Source: Sandaracinobacteroides sayramensis
Lineage (GTDB): Bacteria; Pseudomonadota; Alphaproteobacteria; Sphingomonadales; Sphingomonadaceae
Reading direction: 5' to 3'
NCBI RefSeq assembly: GCF_022014495.1
Contig: NZ_JAKLSQ010000001.1
Span: 224,739-288,738 of the forward strand
Length of the DNA stretch: 64,000 bases
Of the stretch, positions 46,200 to 54,994 are shown piece by piece. How positions within the stretch are numbered: position 1 is the stretch's first letter; each line of letters opens with the position of its first letter. The position numbers and the translations under genes are program-made. Under the pieces are notes generated by a model. That model was given only the letters and a program-made list of their open reading frames with translations. It made no database searches and was not told where the DNA came from.

Positions 46200-47417
46200 T
46201 TAGAGGTGCGGCGTCAGCTTTCGTTCGATCACCCGGACACAGACCGGGCAGAAATCCGCATTCAGATCGCGCATCCGGCAGCTGAAGGCAGGCCGATAGC
46301 GCAGATGGTCGCTGTACATCGCGCCCTCATAGGCACCCACCTTGTGATCCGGCTGGTCGGCGGGCGTGGGCACAGGCGTGCCCGGCGCCACAAGATCGCC
46401 CCATTTCAGCGTCGCTGGCGTAAAGGGGCCCGACACATTGGGGAGGACAGGCTCGCCGTCGCTCTCATAGCCACTGGCGGCGGAATATTCGTCGGCAAGG
46501 CCGAACAGGCTGTGTCCCAGCTCATGCACCAGCACGCCCTGCATGGACTGCGGATCGCAGCTGACGACCGCGCTCGCCCCGCCCGAGCCGCCATAACGTG
46601 GGCTGTTCACGATCACGATCGCCTGCGCCCGCCGCCGGCCGGCCACATTCGATACCTGCCTGCCGACTTTGCGCTCGTCGACCAGAATCACCCGCTCGTC
46701 AGCAGCGGCGCTGCGCCAGCGTGCCCCGAGGGGCGTGTTCCCGGCCTTGTGGCTTATGCCGCTGGCCTTTGACGGCAGCAGCAGCTTCACGGGCGCCAGG
46801 GCGCGCAACAGCGGCTGCAGGCTGGGCAGGCTCTCGAATGCCCGCAGACAATCGTCTGCCGCTGCATCGAACTTCGCGGCCTCCGCGCTGGTGAACGCTT
46901 CGGCGATTAGGATCAGAAGCAGCGCGCGGGGATTGTCATGCCCCCAGCGCGCGATCGGAACCGCCCGGTGCTGCCCGCGCTCGCCTTCGTTCGGGATCAG
47001 TTCCAGGGTGAAAGCCCCCGCCCGGGAGCGGCTGTCCAGCCTGTCGCCATCCCCCAGACGAAGGGTGATACGGGTTCCCGGCCCGTACCAGGGCACTTCG
47101 AACGAGGCCGTGCGCGGCCCCGCCTCGGCCGAACGGGTCAGCGTTCCGTCCTCCGCGCCCACTTCATGCCCCAGCCTTGGGTCTGGCAGCGGAAACAGGA
47201 AGGCAGGCTCGCGGCCCTGAGGCGCATGAACTTCCAGCCAAGCGCCGGCCGGCTCTACGGGCAGGTCGAAGTCTATCAGCGGCGGCGGCCCGTCGAGCAG
47301 CCGGACCGACAGGATCTTGCCCGTGAAGCCGTCTCCGCCGGGGCCATAAGAGAGAGTCACGCTGGCGGCGTCTGCCTGCTCGGGTGGGCCCGGGTCGGGG
47401 ACATATTGGCCGGGCAT
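46200..47417 (-). CDS. M64-family metallopeptidase without export signal
   Basis: The 405-residue protein has an N-terminal beta-rich domain (about 18-145) and a peptidase M64 (IgA-peptidase-like) domain (about 155-402). The zinc motif is 'VLVHELGHSLFGLADEY' (His298, Glu299, His302, Asp309), and the conserved end 'CRMRDLNADFCPVCVRVIERKL' is present. M64 enzymes are usually secreted; no signal peptide is visible here, so it should be cytoplasmic. Its start lies three bases after the CHAT-gene stop and its GGGAG ribosome site is inside that gene, so the two are coupled. Confidence 0.88.
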   Translation of the reverse strand: MPGQYVPDPGPPEQADAASVTLSYGPGGDGFTGKILSVRLLDGPPPLIDFDLPVEPAGAWLEVHAPQGREPAFLFPLPDPRLGHEVGAEDGTLTRSAEAGPRTASFEVPWYGPGTRITLRLGDGDRLDSRSRAGAFTLELIPNEGERGQHRAVPIARWGHDNPRALLLILIAEAFTSAEAAKFDAAADDCLRAFESLPSLQPLLRALAPVKLLLPSKASGISHKAGNTPLGARWRSAAADERVILVDERKVGRQVSNVAGRRRAQAIVIVNSPRYGGSGGASAVVSCDPQSMQGVLVHELGHSLFGLADEYSAASGYESDGEPVLPNVSGPFTPATLKWGDLVAPGTPVPTPADQPDHKVGAYEGAMYSDHLRYRPAFSCRMRDLNADFCPVCVRVIERKLTPHL

Positions 47418-47420
47418 CGG

Positions 47421-50400
47421 TCACTCCCGCTCCAGAAGGGTGAAGTCCGGGTCGCCATAGAAGACATAATTGGCCCAGTCGGGCAGCGAGGCGTCCAGCA
47501 GCGCCCGGCGCCCGGCAAGCACCGCCGCGTTCAGCGATTCATGCGCTGCGACCGCGCGGTAGAAGCTGTTGGCGAACATGCAGGCGGCGCTGTCCCCCAC
47601 CTTCCAGTAGGTGCCGACGAAATTGCCCACCCCGTTCCGCAGCAGAACCTCGGCGACGCTCGACTGTTCCATGGCCTGATCTGCCATACGCATGGTGGTT
47701 GCACCCTCTTCCCCGCGCACGCGCGCCGCTTCGCAAGCGTTGAAGAAGATCAGCGCGGGCAGTTTCCCGAGGTTCATCGCGTGTCGCCCCGTGAACACCT
47801 GGCCGCCGGAAAGCTGCAACCCCCCGTCGTTCCGGTTGATCCTGTCGAAATAAGCGTGGCCGGCATAGTGCAGCACATCGATCCCGCCTTCCGTAAGGGC
47901 CTGCAGAACCGCGTTCAATGTTGCCGCGCCCTGGCGCAGTTCCTTGACCAGATGGAAGCTGCCCGGCTGGGCGGCCGCGAGGGCCACAAGCGCATCGGCC
48001 TCGCGCATGGCCCCCGGCAGGTCCGTGGTCGGGTCGGCGACCAGAAGGATCCTGAGCGGGCTGTCCTTCTCGCGGGCGGCGTTCCATTTGGCGATCGAGC
48101 GGTTGGGCACCAGATAGCGGTGGCTGAGCCCGCCCTTCAGCGCCGGGGCGGCTCCCTCGACATGCAGCGTCTCCCAGGGGATGGGGGAATCATACTCGCC
48201 ATGCACCACGGCCAGATGCGTATCTCCCAGCTCCGCCAGCGTAGTTCCCACGTCTGGCGGAAGCCCCATCTCGGCCAGCTTCGCGCCGAAGGTCTGCACC
48301 CCCTTCAGGCTCCGGCGCGCGCTATCCAGTTCGTCCAGCAAGCTTTCCATCGCCCGGGGGCTTGCAGGCTGGGGCTGCCATGCGGCGGCGGCGGCCGTCG
48401 GCCGCGGCAGGATCAGCGCGGCATGGGTTCGCCGTTCGTCTTCCAAAGCGGTGCCGGGCTCTCCGGGGCGCTGTGTGAGGAACAGATAGGCGCGCGGGTT
48501 GATCGCCTGGCGCGCGGGCGAGCGCTGCCGCTCGACAAGCGTTCCCTCCTCCACCACCAGTTCGATCTCCTCGCAGAGCTGCGAGGTGAGGATGGTGCGA
48601 AGCCATTCGCGTATGTCGGCGATTCGGTCCGGGTTGTGGTCGCAGAAGGTGACGGAGCGGAAGCGGTTCCCGGGCTGCTCGCGGAAGGCGGTGATGAAGC
48701 CCTGGAGCAGATGGCCGAAACTGTCTTCCGTCCAGTGCGCCGTGCTGGTTCCAAGAGGCACCATTGCCATCTCGTCGAGCCCGGCCGCGATCATGGTGCG
48801 CATCAGGCTCGCGCCAACCGCATCCATCGTCTCGGTGGCGAAGCTGGCAGGCGCTCCAAGCCCGACGAACGCGACTGCGCGCGCCCGCAACAGATGACCG
48901 CCATTGGGAAGGATGCCGACCTCCCCTACATTGGCGGAAAACATCCGATGCTGCAGCATGCGCCGCAAGGCGCCGTCCAGTTCTGCATCGACAGCCGCCG
49001 CAGCGCCCGCGGGGTCGATGCCGTTGAACAGGCCCAGGGCAAAGCAATCGGCCGCGCAGTCCAGCAGATTGCCATGCCGTAGCTGGATTTCCAGCCGGAG
49101 CGGTGCGCCAGCCCCTACCGAGAAGCGCGCGCGGCTTGCCTTGCGGAAGCGCGGAAGCGGCGTGGCTGCCAGGGCGGGAGCGGCGGCATCCTTCGGTTTC
49201 AGCTGCCCGATGTTCGCGGCAGATTCGCCGGCCGCCGTGGCGATGAACGGACTTATGGCCCGCAGCAGCGCCTCCTCGTCGGCGATGGCCGTATCGGGCC
49301 TGGGCAGCGCCTGGGTGAGGGCCGCCATCCGATAGGCCGTCGGTGGTGGTGGAGAGCTGTCGAGATCTGGTGCCTGGCCCCTCAGAATGGCCGTGACCGC
49401 TCGCGCCAGCGAGGGCATGAGCGGCATCCGGGCATGTTCGGCCTGCACATACCAGATGCGATCGGCGCCCTTCCACGCGGCCGATGCAGTTGGCACGGTG
49501 CCGTCGCCGTCGCCGGGGAAATAGTCGATTCGACCGGTTGCGCTGGTGGTTGCCGCTCCGACGGCTGTCGATTGCCCGGTGCCGACGATGGCGATGGTTT
49601 CCGCCCCCGGCAGCTTTGCCGGCAGGCTGTCGCGCAACGCCCTTGCAGCCGCAAGCGCCGGAGCCGATGGCCGGACGATCGATGCCGGCCAATTGGCGGC
49701 GGAGGTGAAATCCGGGGTGCGCAGGATGTCCGGGTCGGGCAGCATCCCCACCAGGCCCTGGAAAGCCGCGAACAGCTGCGCGAGGCCGCGGGCATCGCGC
49801 GTCCCGTCGACGCGGTCCAGCCACTGCACGACATCGCTCGACTGGTCGAACGCCCTGGTCACCGCGAACGAGCCGTGCTGCGGGCTGCCGAGCGTGACGA
49901 GCCGCGTCACCGGCCCGCGGTTCCGGCCAAGGGCGACCCGGGCGACAAGGCCCCCCATGCTGTGCGCGACCAGCATCACCGGGCCGCGTTCCTGCGCCAG
50001 GCTTTGCAGCAGCCTGTCTGCAAGGGTCCCGATGTCGAGGCGCCAGTCGAAGGGGTGGAAGTCCGCGTTGAACCCCGCCAGCCGCAGATGCTGGCGCAGC
50101 GGCCAATAGCTGATTCCGATAACGCCCGGCGAAAACACCTCGTCCGTCGCGTCCATCCCGATGCGGCCGAGCTTGCCGTGCACGATGTCCCATGGATCTA
50201 TCCAGATGAGGTCGGAGCGGGCCCCCTTGCGGACCGCCAGCTGCGACCCGAGAATCCCCGGCAGGATCAGAACCCGCGGGCCAGACCGGCTGCGGACGTC
50301 GCTTTGCGCTGCCAGCTGTTTCAGCGCGGCCAGTTCCTCGGGCGGGACCATTCCGGCCAGTTGCGCGTCCAGCGCGGCTTCGGCTGCTGGCCGGGCACCC

Positions 50401-50600
50401 TGCCGGCTGCTCGCGTCGGCGCGAAGCAGATCTCCGAAAGCGTCGGCGTCCAGCTCCAGGATGGAAGGCGAACGGCCGGGCGGCTTATCGTCGTCCAGCA
50501 TCCGCGCCGAAGCGTCCGCCGCTTTCCGGCGCGTTTTGCCTTTGCCCTCCATTCCCCCGCCGATGGCCCGCCTGCCACCGGTGCGGCGCTTGTCTGCCAT
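47421..50600 (-). CDS. Lipase-like / M17-N-like / CHAT protease fusion protein
   Basis: This 1059-residue protein combines three modules. Residues about 105-400 form an LCAT/PGAP1-like alpha/beta hydrolase with 'VLILPGILGSQL', nucleophile 'VAHSMGG' (Ser214), an acid near 'FPGDGDGTVP' (Asp364/366) and His389. Residues about 500-700 resemble the macro-like N-terminal domain of M17 aminopeptidases ('GNLLDCAADCFALGLFNGID', 'NVGEVGILPNGGHLLRARAVAFVGLG'). Residues about 780-1059 form a CHAT caspase-like protease with the dyad 'LHYAGHAYF' (His915) and 'FFNACEAAR' (Cys956). All catalytic residues look intact. A run of Gs precedes the ATG. It is the first gene of the minus arm. Confidence 0.85.
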   Translation of the reverse strand: MADKRRTGGRRAIGGGMEGKGKTRRKAADASARMLDDDKPPGRSPSILELDADAFGDLLRADASSRQGARPAAEAALDAQLAGMVPPEELAALKQLAAQSDVRSRSGPRVLILPGILGSQLAVRKGARSDLIWIDPWDIVHGKLGRIGMDATDEVFSPGVIGISYWPLRQHLRLAGFNADFHPFDWRLDIGTLADRLLQSLAQERGPVMLVAHSMGGLVARVALGRNRGPVTRLVTLGSPQHGSFAVTRAFDQSSDVVQWLDRVDGTRDARGLAQLFAAFQGLVGMLPDPDILRTPDFTSAANWPASIVRPSAPALAAARALRDSLPAKLPGAETIAIVGTGQSTAVGAATTSATGRIDYFPGDGDGTVPTASAAWKGADRIWYVQAEHARMPLMPSLARAVTAILRGQAPDLDSSPPPPTAYRMAALTQALPRPDTAIADEEALLRAISPFIATAAGESAANIGQLKPKDAAAPALAATPLPRFRKASRARFSVGAGAPLRLEIQLRHGNLLDCAADCFALGLFNGIDPAGAAAAVDAELDGALRRMLQHRMFSANVGEVGILPNGGHLLRARAVAFVGLGAPASFATETMDAVGASLMRTMIAAGLDEMAMVPLGTSTAHWTEDSFGHLLQGFITAFREQPGNRFRSVTFCDHNPDRIADIREWLRTILTSQLCEEIELVVEEGTLVERQRSPARQAINPRAYLFLTQRPGEPGTALEDERRTHAALILPRPTAAAAAWQPQPASPRAMESLLDELDSARRSLKGVQTFGAKLAEMGLPPDVGTTLAELGDTHLAVVHGEYDSPIPWETLHVEGAAPALKGGLSHRYLVPNRSIAKWNAAREKDSPLRILLVADPTTDLPGAMREADALVALAAAQPGSFHLVKELRQGAATLNAVLQALTEGGIDVLHYAGHAYFDRINRNDGGLQLSGGQVFTGRHAMNLGKLPALIFFNACEAARVRGEEGATTMRMADQAMEQSSVAEVLLRNGVGNFVGTYWKVGDSAACMFANSFYRAVAAHESLNAAVLAGRRALLDASLPDWANYVFYGDPDFTLLERE

Positions 50601-50750
50601 GATTTGCCCCCCGACTGATCGGCCGGTGTCAACAGCGCTGCAGGATCACTCTGCCCGAAAAAGCCCCACGGGCATGATCCGATGTCAGTATCGCAAAATA
50701 TCAAAAGTTAATGGGCAAGGAAAGTGTATTAAATGCCCCCTCGATCTCGC

Positions 50751-50779
50751 TTGAAAAGTCCTGGTCCTTTTGGAAGAAT
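50751..50779 (+). promoter_or_regulatory. Candidate promoter for the plus arm of the protease cluster
   Basis: TTGAAA (50751-50756), 17 bases, then AAGAAT (50774-50779) resembles a weak sigma-70 promoter 27 bases before the start at 50807. It lies in a 206-base divergent gap that has an AT-rich patch (50688-50735) unlike its surroundings. Confidence 0.35.
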
Positions 50780-50806
50780 GCTGGCGTGGTTTGCAGGGGG
50801 ATCATC

Positions 50807-51553
50807 ATGACAACGGAGTCGGTCGCTCAAATCTACGCCCTCGATCTGATGCTGGAGCCGGCGATCGACTTCGGCATCCAGCGTTCGAAAGACTTTTCCG
50901 ATGGCGCCGCCTCGGCTGCGGTCAATGGCTCGTCGGTCGTCGCCTTCAGCCAGGGCATCCCCCTCCAGACGCAGGAGGATATCCTCTATTCGATGCAGAT
51001 CGCGGCCGCCTCCGCCAACAAGAAGGCCAACCGGCAATCGAACATCGAAGGCTGGTACATCGAATATATCCGCGTGCTGGAGCTGACGGGCTGGGTCATC
51101 CGGAATTGGGCGCCGACTCGCAGGTCGATCGACGAGGCCGAAGTGGATGTGGCCGAGGTCGCGCTCGACCTGTTGGCGACCGCCATCACCGGGCCTGCGC
51201 TGGTGGTCATGAAGGCGGCCGTCGATGCGATGAAGTCCATGTCGGACGACGATGGCTACATCCGCCTGTTCGAACATTATGGGGCCGATGGCAGCGTCGG
51301 CAATTTCCAGCTCGGCGCGGTCGAGGAGGGGGCGGCCGGCGATCTCAACCTGGGGCTCGGCGCTTATCAGTTCACGATGAGCGAGCGGAAGAAGAAGATC
51401 CTGTTCATCAAATGGCGCAAGCAGGAAGTGAAGTTGTGGGGCGGGGCTTGTAACGCGGTCTTCAGCCGTGCGGCCTATGACGACGTTCGCCAGGCGGTGA
51501 AGGACAAGCTGGGGCCATCCCGCCAGGACGCGGTTGCCCGGCTGGACATCTGA
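50807..51553 (+). CDS. Unknown 248-residue protein of the CHAT/caspase cluster
   Basis: AGGGGG six bases before the ATG at 50807 defines the start; the frame opens 32 codons earlier. The product is soluble, mostly helical in its first half ('FSQGIPLQTQEDILYSMQIA', 'NIEGWYIEYIRVLELTGWVI'), with a mildly hydrophobic helix near 120-142 ('VALDLLATAITGPALVVMKA') and a beta-rich C-terminal part ('DGSVGNFQLGAVEE', 'LGLGAYQFTMSE', 'ILFIKWRKQEVKLWGGACNAVF'). I do not recognise a domain with confidence. The composition suggests a possible membrane-active effector or adaptor. The caspase-like gene follows 16 bases later. Confidence 0.65.
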   Translation: MTTESVAQIYALDLMLEPAIDFGIQRSKDFSDGAASAAVNGSSVVAFSQGIPLQTQEDILYSMQIAAASANKKANRQSNIEGWYIEYIRVLELTGWVIRNWAPTRRSIDEAEVDVAEVALDLLATAITGPALVVMKAAVDAMKSMSDDDGYIRLFEHYGADGSVGNFQLGAVEEGAAGDLNLGLGAYQFTMSERKKKILFIKWRKQEVKLWGGACNAVFSRAAYDDVRQAVKDKLGPSRQDAVARLDI

Positions 51554-51569
51554 AGGCGGCTGAAGGGCC

Positions 51570-54047
51570 TTGCCCCGGTCCCTCTCGCAGTCTCTTGCGA
51601 TTGTCATCGGGATCGATGCCTATGAGCCCGAATTTGCCAGCCTCAGGGGCGCGGTGGCCGATGCGCACGACATTGCGCTGTGGCTGCTGCAATCGGGCGA
51701 GGTTTCGGCGAACCGCTTGCACTTGGGGCTTGCCCCGACCGACCGCTCGCCGCCGCTGCCAGAGGCCCTCGCGCAATGCCGGGCTTTTACGCCCGACATC
51801 GACGGGCTTGACGAACTGCTTTGCGACCTGCTGGCGAACTACGAAGCGCCGGCAGAGGCGAAAGCGCGCTTTCCCCGCCTGATCTTCAGTTTTTCCGGGC
51901 ATGGGGCGATTTCGGCCAATCCAGTCTATGAGGCGGAGGCGCTTGGGCTTGCGGGCTTTTCGGGCAGGCGCTGGCGGCGCGCGCTGGAATTGCAGTCATT
52001 GTTGCAGACGCTGCGTGCCTTTCCGGCCACGGAGCGCCTGGTCTGGATCGACGGCTGCCGGTCCGCCGTAAATGCCGACACGGCGCAATTCGGTCGGCTT
52101 GCCGATGCGAGAAGAGGCGACGAGGCCGTGCTTCGCGAACATGTGCTTCGCGCCACGACGGTCGGGCGCAAGGCCGCGGAAACGGGCAATCGCGGGCTGT
52201 TCACCCGACATCTGGTGGAAGGGCTGAAAGGTGCCGGCGATGCAAAACGCTGGGATCCCGACCTGTTCGACGGCGCCGGCGGCTATGCCGTGCGCTGGAA
52301 CGCGCTTGTCGACCATGTCGCGAACGCCGTCGCGACAAGCCATGCCGCCGCTCGTCAGCAACTCGTCAGCCGGTCGGGCGAGGCAAGCGGAGGCAGCGAC
52401 CCGCTGCTTGCGACCTTCCGGGCCGAAACTTTCGGCGCCGAGGAAGTGGCTTTGGTGGCCGTCGCGGAAAGCGGAGCCGCGGCAGACACGGTGCTGCTGG
52501 TCGGGCGGCGCGACCAATCGTTCGACGAAGTGCGCCACAGCACACGCCCCGGCCAGGAGGTGCGCCTGAGACTTGCGCCCTCGGGCTGGACATTCGCAGC
52601 CTCCGCACCCGGCTGCATCGCCATGCCGCGCCTGAAGGCCGTGGCGGTTTATGGGCCGGGCCTCTCGGAGCGTTTCGTGCTGCTGCCCGACGATCCGGTG
52701 CGTGGCGGGGCGTTTCAGCTCGCAGCCCCGGAACCGACGGGCATCCGGCTCACCCTTGCCGGGCGGAAGATCGAGGAATTGGTGCCCTTGCCCCGGATCA
52801 GCATCCTGCACGACAGCGGCGCGACGATGCTGGATCCGGTGCTGCAATCGGGCGTGAATCCCTTGCCGCCCGGTCTGTATCGGGTGCGGATAGAAGCCGC
52901 CGGAGGGCAGGCGGCCGAGCACTCGGTTGCGGTGGAGAAAGGGCGCACCACGAGGGTCGAACTGGAGCAGCCGGGCCGGCCGGATAGCGCATCGGCCGAA
53001 ATGCTCATGCGGATGGGAAGGCCCGTGGCAGCAGACGGCTTTGCCATGCCGTCGGAGGCGGCGGGCGAACTGTTCGACATTTCGCTTGCGACCACGGCGC
53101 TGCTTGCCTCTGCGGGCAGGCAATTGGGCCGGGCGGGTAGCCTTGATGCGCTGCAACTGGGCCTGCTTCCCGATCCTGCCTCAACGACCGGACTTGAAGT
53201 GCTGATGGTGAATTCCCGCCTGGAGCCCGATTTGGAGCCCGGCAGCGTTGCGCCCCGTGCCAGGCTGCCGCGGGCGCGGCTGTGGGAAATGGCCCGCAAG
53301 AACGATGGCCTTGACGCGCGGCTTCGGGCGTCGCCCGGCGAGCCCGCCTTTTCTTCCGCTGGTTTCGCGGCGGGCCCCGGCCCCTGGTGGCTGGAATTGC
53401 AGGACGCAGACCGCGAGGCCCGGCGCGGGTTCAAACTGGCAACCGCGGTGTTCGCCGAACATGTGACGCTCGTGCTGCGCGACCGGCTGCAGACCGGCGG
53501 GGTGGCGATCCTGCAGATGGCCCTCCCGCGCAGAGCCGAGCTTCGGGCTGGCAATGTGCGGACGGCGTTGCAGGGACTGGTGAAGGCCGAGGCGTTTCAG
53601 CGCGCGCGGGCGCAAGGGCGCGACCCCCTTGCCGACCCGCAACTGGCCGGCCTTGTTTCAGGCAGCTGGTTCGAACCCTTCTCTGCCCTGCTGGCGGGCG
53701 CGGCCCTGCTGGATGCGGGAGAGGCCGCCCGCCCGATGCTGGATACGCTGCTGATGCGGATTGCGGAGCAGCGTATCGACGGACCGGATCTGGCCGTGCT
53801 GAAAGCGGCCGTGACACCGGATCCGGCGCAGGAGATGGCGCTGATCCGCGACGCGCTGGGGATGCGTGCGGCACCCGTCGTCGATCGCTTGCTTGTCCGT
53901 CTGGCGGCCTCTGCCAGTCGGTTGCGGCTGTTCGGGAAAGAGCAGCGCTGGGTCGCGGAAAAGCGTTCACAATCCGTTGGCCATCGTCTGTGGACCATGC
54001 GCCGGGAAGACGACAAACGCCGGGCCGGCATGCCCGATCTGGGGTAG
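51570..54047 (+). CDS. Caspase-like (C14-type) peptidase with long C-terminal extension
   Basis: The frame starts at TTG 51570, 16 bases after the previous stop. Residues about 8-260 form a caspase-like fold: 'LAIVIGIDAYEPEFASLRGAVADAHDIALWL', the catalytic His in 'FSFSGHG' (His111) and Cys in 'LVWIDGCRSA' (Cys163). Residues about 270-470 are beta-rich and residues about 480-825 mostly helical, without recognised family motifs. No signal peptide or clear membrane helix is seen. Bacterial C14 proteins act in proteolytic signalling and cell-death or defence systems. It is the second caspase-fold protein of this cluster beside the CHAT fusion. Confidence 0.8.
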   Translation: MPRSLSQSLAIVIGIDAYEPEFASLRGAVADAHDIALWLLQSGEVSANRLHLGLAPTDRSPPLPEALAQCRAFTPDIDGLDELLCDLLANYEAPAEAKARFPRLIFSFSGHGAISANPVYEAEALGLAGFSGRRWRRALELQSLLQTLRAFPATERLVWIDGCRSAVNADTAQFGRLADARRGDEAVLREHVLRATTVGRKAAETGNRGLFTRHLVEGLKGAGDAKRWDPDLFDGAGGYAVRWNALVDHVANAVATSHAAARQQLVSRSGEASGGSDPLLATFRAETFGAEEVALVAVAESGAAADTVLLVGRRDQSFDEVRHSTRPGQEVRLRLAPSGWTFAASAPGCIAMPRLKAVAVYGPGLSERFVLLPDDPVRGGAFQLAAPEPTGIRLTLAGRKIEELVPLPRISILHDSGATMLDPVLQSGVNPLPPGLYRVRIEAAGGQAAEHSVAVEKGRTTRVELEQPGRPDSASAEMLMRMGRPVAADGFAMPSEAAGELFDISLATTALLASAGRQLGRAGSLDALQLGLLPDPASTTGLEVLMVNSRLEPDLEPGSVAPRARLPRARLWEMARKNDGLDARLRASPGEPAFSSAGFAAGPGPWWLELQDADREARRGFKLATAVFAEHVTLVLRDRLQTGGVAILQMALPRRAELRAGNVRTALQGLVKAEAFQRARAQGRDPLADPQLAGLVSGSWFEPFSALLAGAALLDAGEAARPMLDTLLMRIAEQRIDGPDLAVLKAAVTPDPAQEMALIRDALGMRAAPVVDRLLVRLAASASRLRLFGKEQRWVAEKRSQSVGHRLWTMRREDDKRRAGMPDLG

Positions 54048-54355
54048 TCCCCGGAGTTTCACGAAGCGCGGCGACAGCTATCGAACGCAGCGGTCCGCAG
54101 CCGGGCAGTTCATTGCCCCGCAGGAGAGAATCCCACTACCGGGTCTCCGCCGCATCCACGGCGCTTGGTCGGCTTTGCCACGCCAGCATCTCCCCGCCTG
54201 GCGAGCGGCCGTCACACAAGCAGCTGGATGGAAATCGAAGCGTGGCAGAGGATAGACTTGACGAAGCGAAAACTCCACTTCTTCCGCAATTACAGTATCA
54301 TGGCGCGCGCGCTCGCATCATAGCAAGGAGCAAGCCGAAGCCCGCCGTCCCGAGC
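54048..54355. other. Unassigned stretch at the right edge of the protease cluster
   Basis: These 308 bases separate the caspase-like gene from the DUF4230 gene (convergent). Part of it (about 54215-54330) is less GC-rich. Short open frames exist on both strands but none has a ribosome site or recognisable product. It may hold decayed sequence from the insertion event. Confidence 0.35.
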
Positions 54356-54994
54356 CTAGCGCGTCACCACCACTTTGGGATTGGAATGCCCGGCCGCCAC
54401 CAGCGGCGCGCGGAACAGGGTGGCGAGGGCGTCGTCGGCGGAATTGTCGGCCATCTGCATCAGGTCGCGGGAGGCGGCCTGGCCCTTGAACAGGGCTGGC
54501 GCCTTCTGGCGATTGTCCTTTTCGAGGTTCCGCTGCACGTCCGTCAGCAGGCTGGCGATATTGCCGTCGGAATAGGTCTGCGCATGCTCCCATTCTATGA
54601 CGGGCGGGCCGGCTTCCACCGGCGGGCGGCGCACCGTCAGCGTCCGGGTGTCGGCATTCCAGTCGAGGTCGGACTGGGCGAGGCCGGAGAGGTCCACGGA
54701 ATAGTCCACGCGCGCCGGCAGGATCACCGTCTGCCGCGTGGTGGCGACCGTGACCGGGCCGAGCGTCGTGTCGCGGGCGGAGGTGACCGGGGCGACGAGG
54801 CGCGCCGTCAGCACCACCAGCCGGTTCTGCTTGCGCACGGAGACCAGCATGGCGCCGAGGAAATCGCGATCCTTGCAAAGGCCGATCGCGCGACACGCCT
54901 CGTAGCGGCGCTGCGGACCAGCCGCGAGCGCCAGGGCCGCCAGCACCAGCGCGATCACCCCCACCCAGGCGAAAACACGTCTCAGCGTCAGCAT
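54356..54994 (-). CDS. DUF4230-family membrane-anchored protein
   Basis: The ATG at 54994 overlaps the end of the upstream MBL gene by seven bases (ATGCTGA), showing coupling. The 212-residue protein has one N-terminal membrane helix (about 5-26) and a DUF4230 domain ('QNRLVVLTARLVAPVTSARDTTLG', 'QTVILPARVDYSVDLSGL', 'LTVRRPPVEAGPPVI'). The domain probably sits in the periplasm. Function is unknown. An alternative TTG start three codons upstream is possible. Confidence 0.85.
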   Translation of the reverse strand: MLTLRRVFAWVGVIALVLAALALAAGPQRRYEACRAIGLCKDRDFLGAMLVSVRKQNRLVVLTARLVAPVTSARDTTLGPVTVATTRQTVILPARVDYSVDLSGLAQSDLDWNADTRTLTVRRPPVEAGPPVIEWEHAQTYSDGNIASLLTDVQRNLEKDNRQKAPALFKGQAASRDLMQMADNSADDALATLFRAPLVAAGHSNPKVVVTR

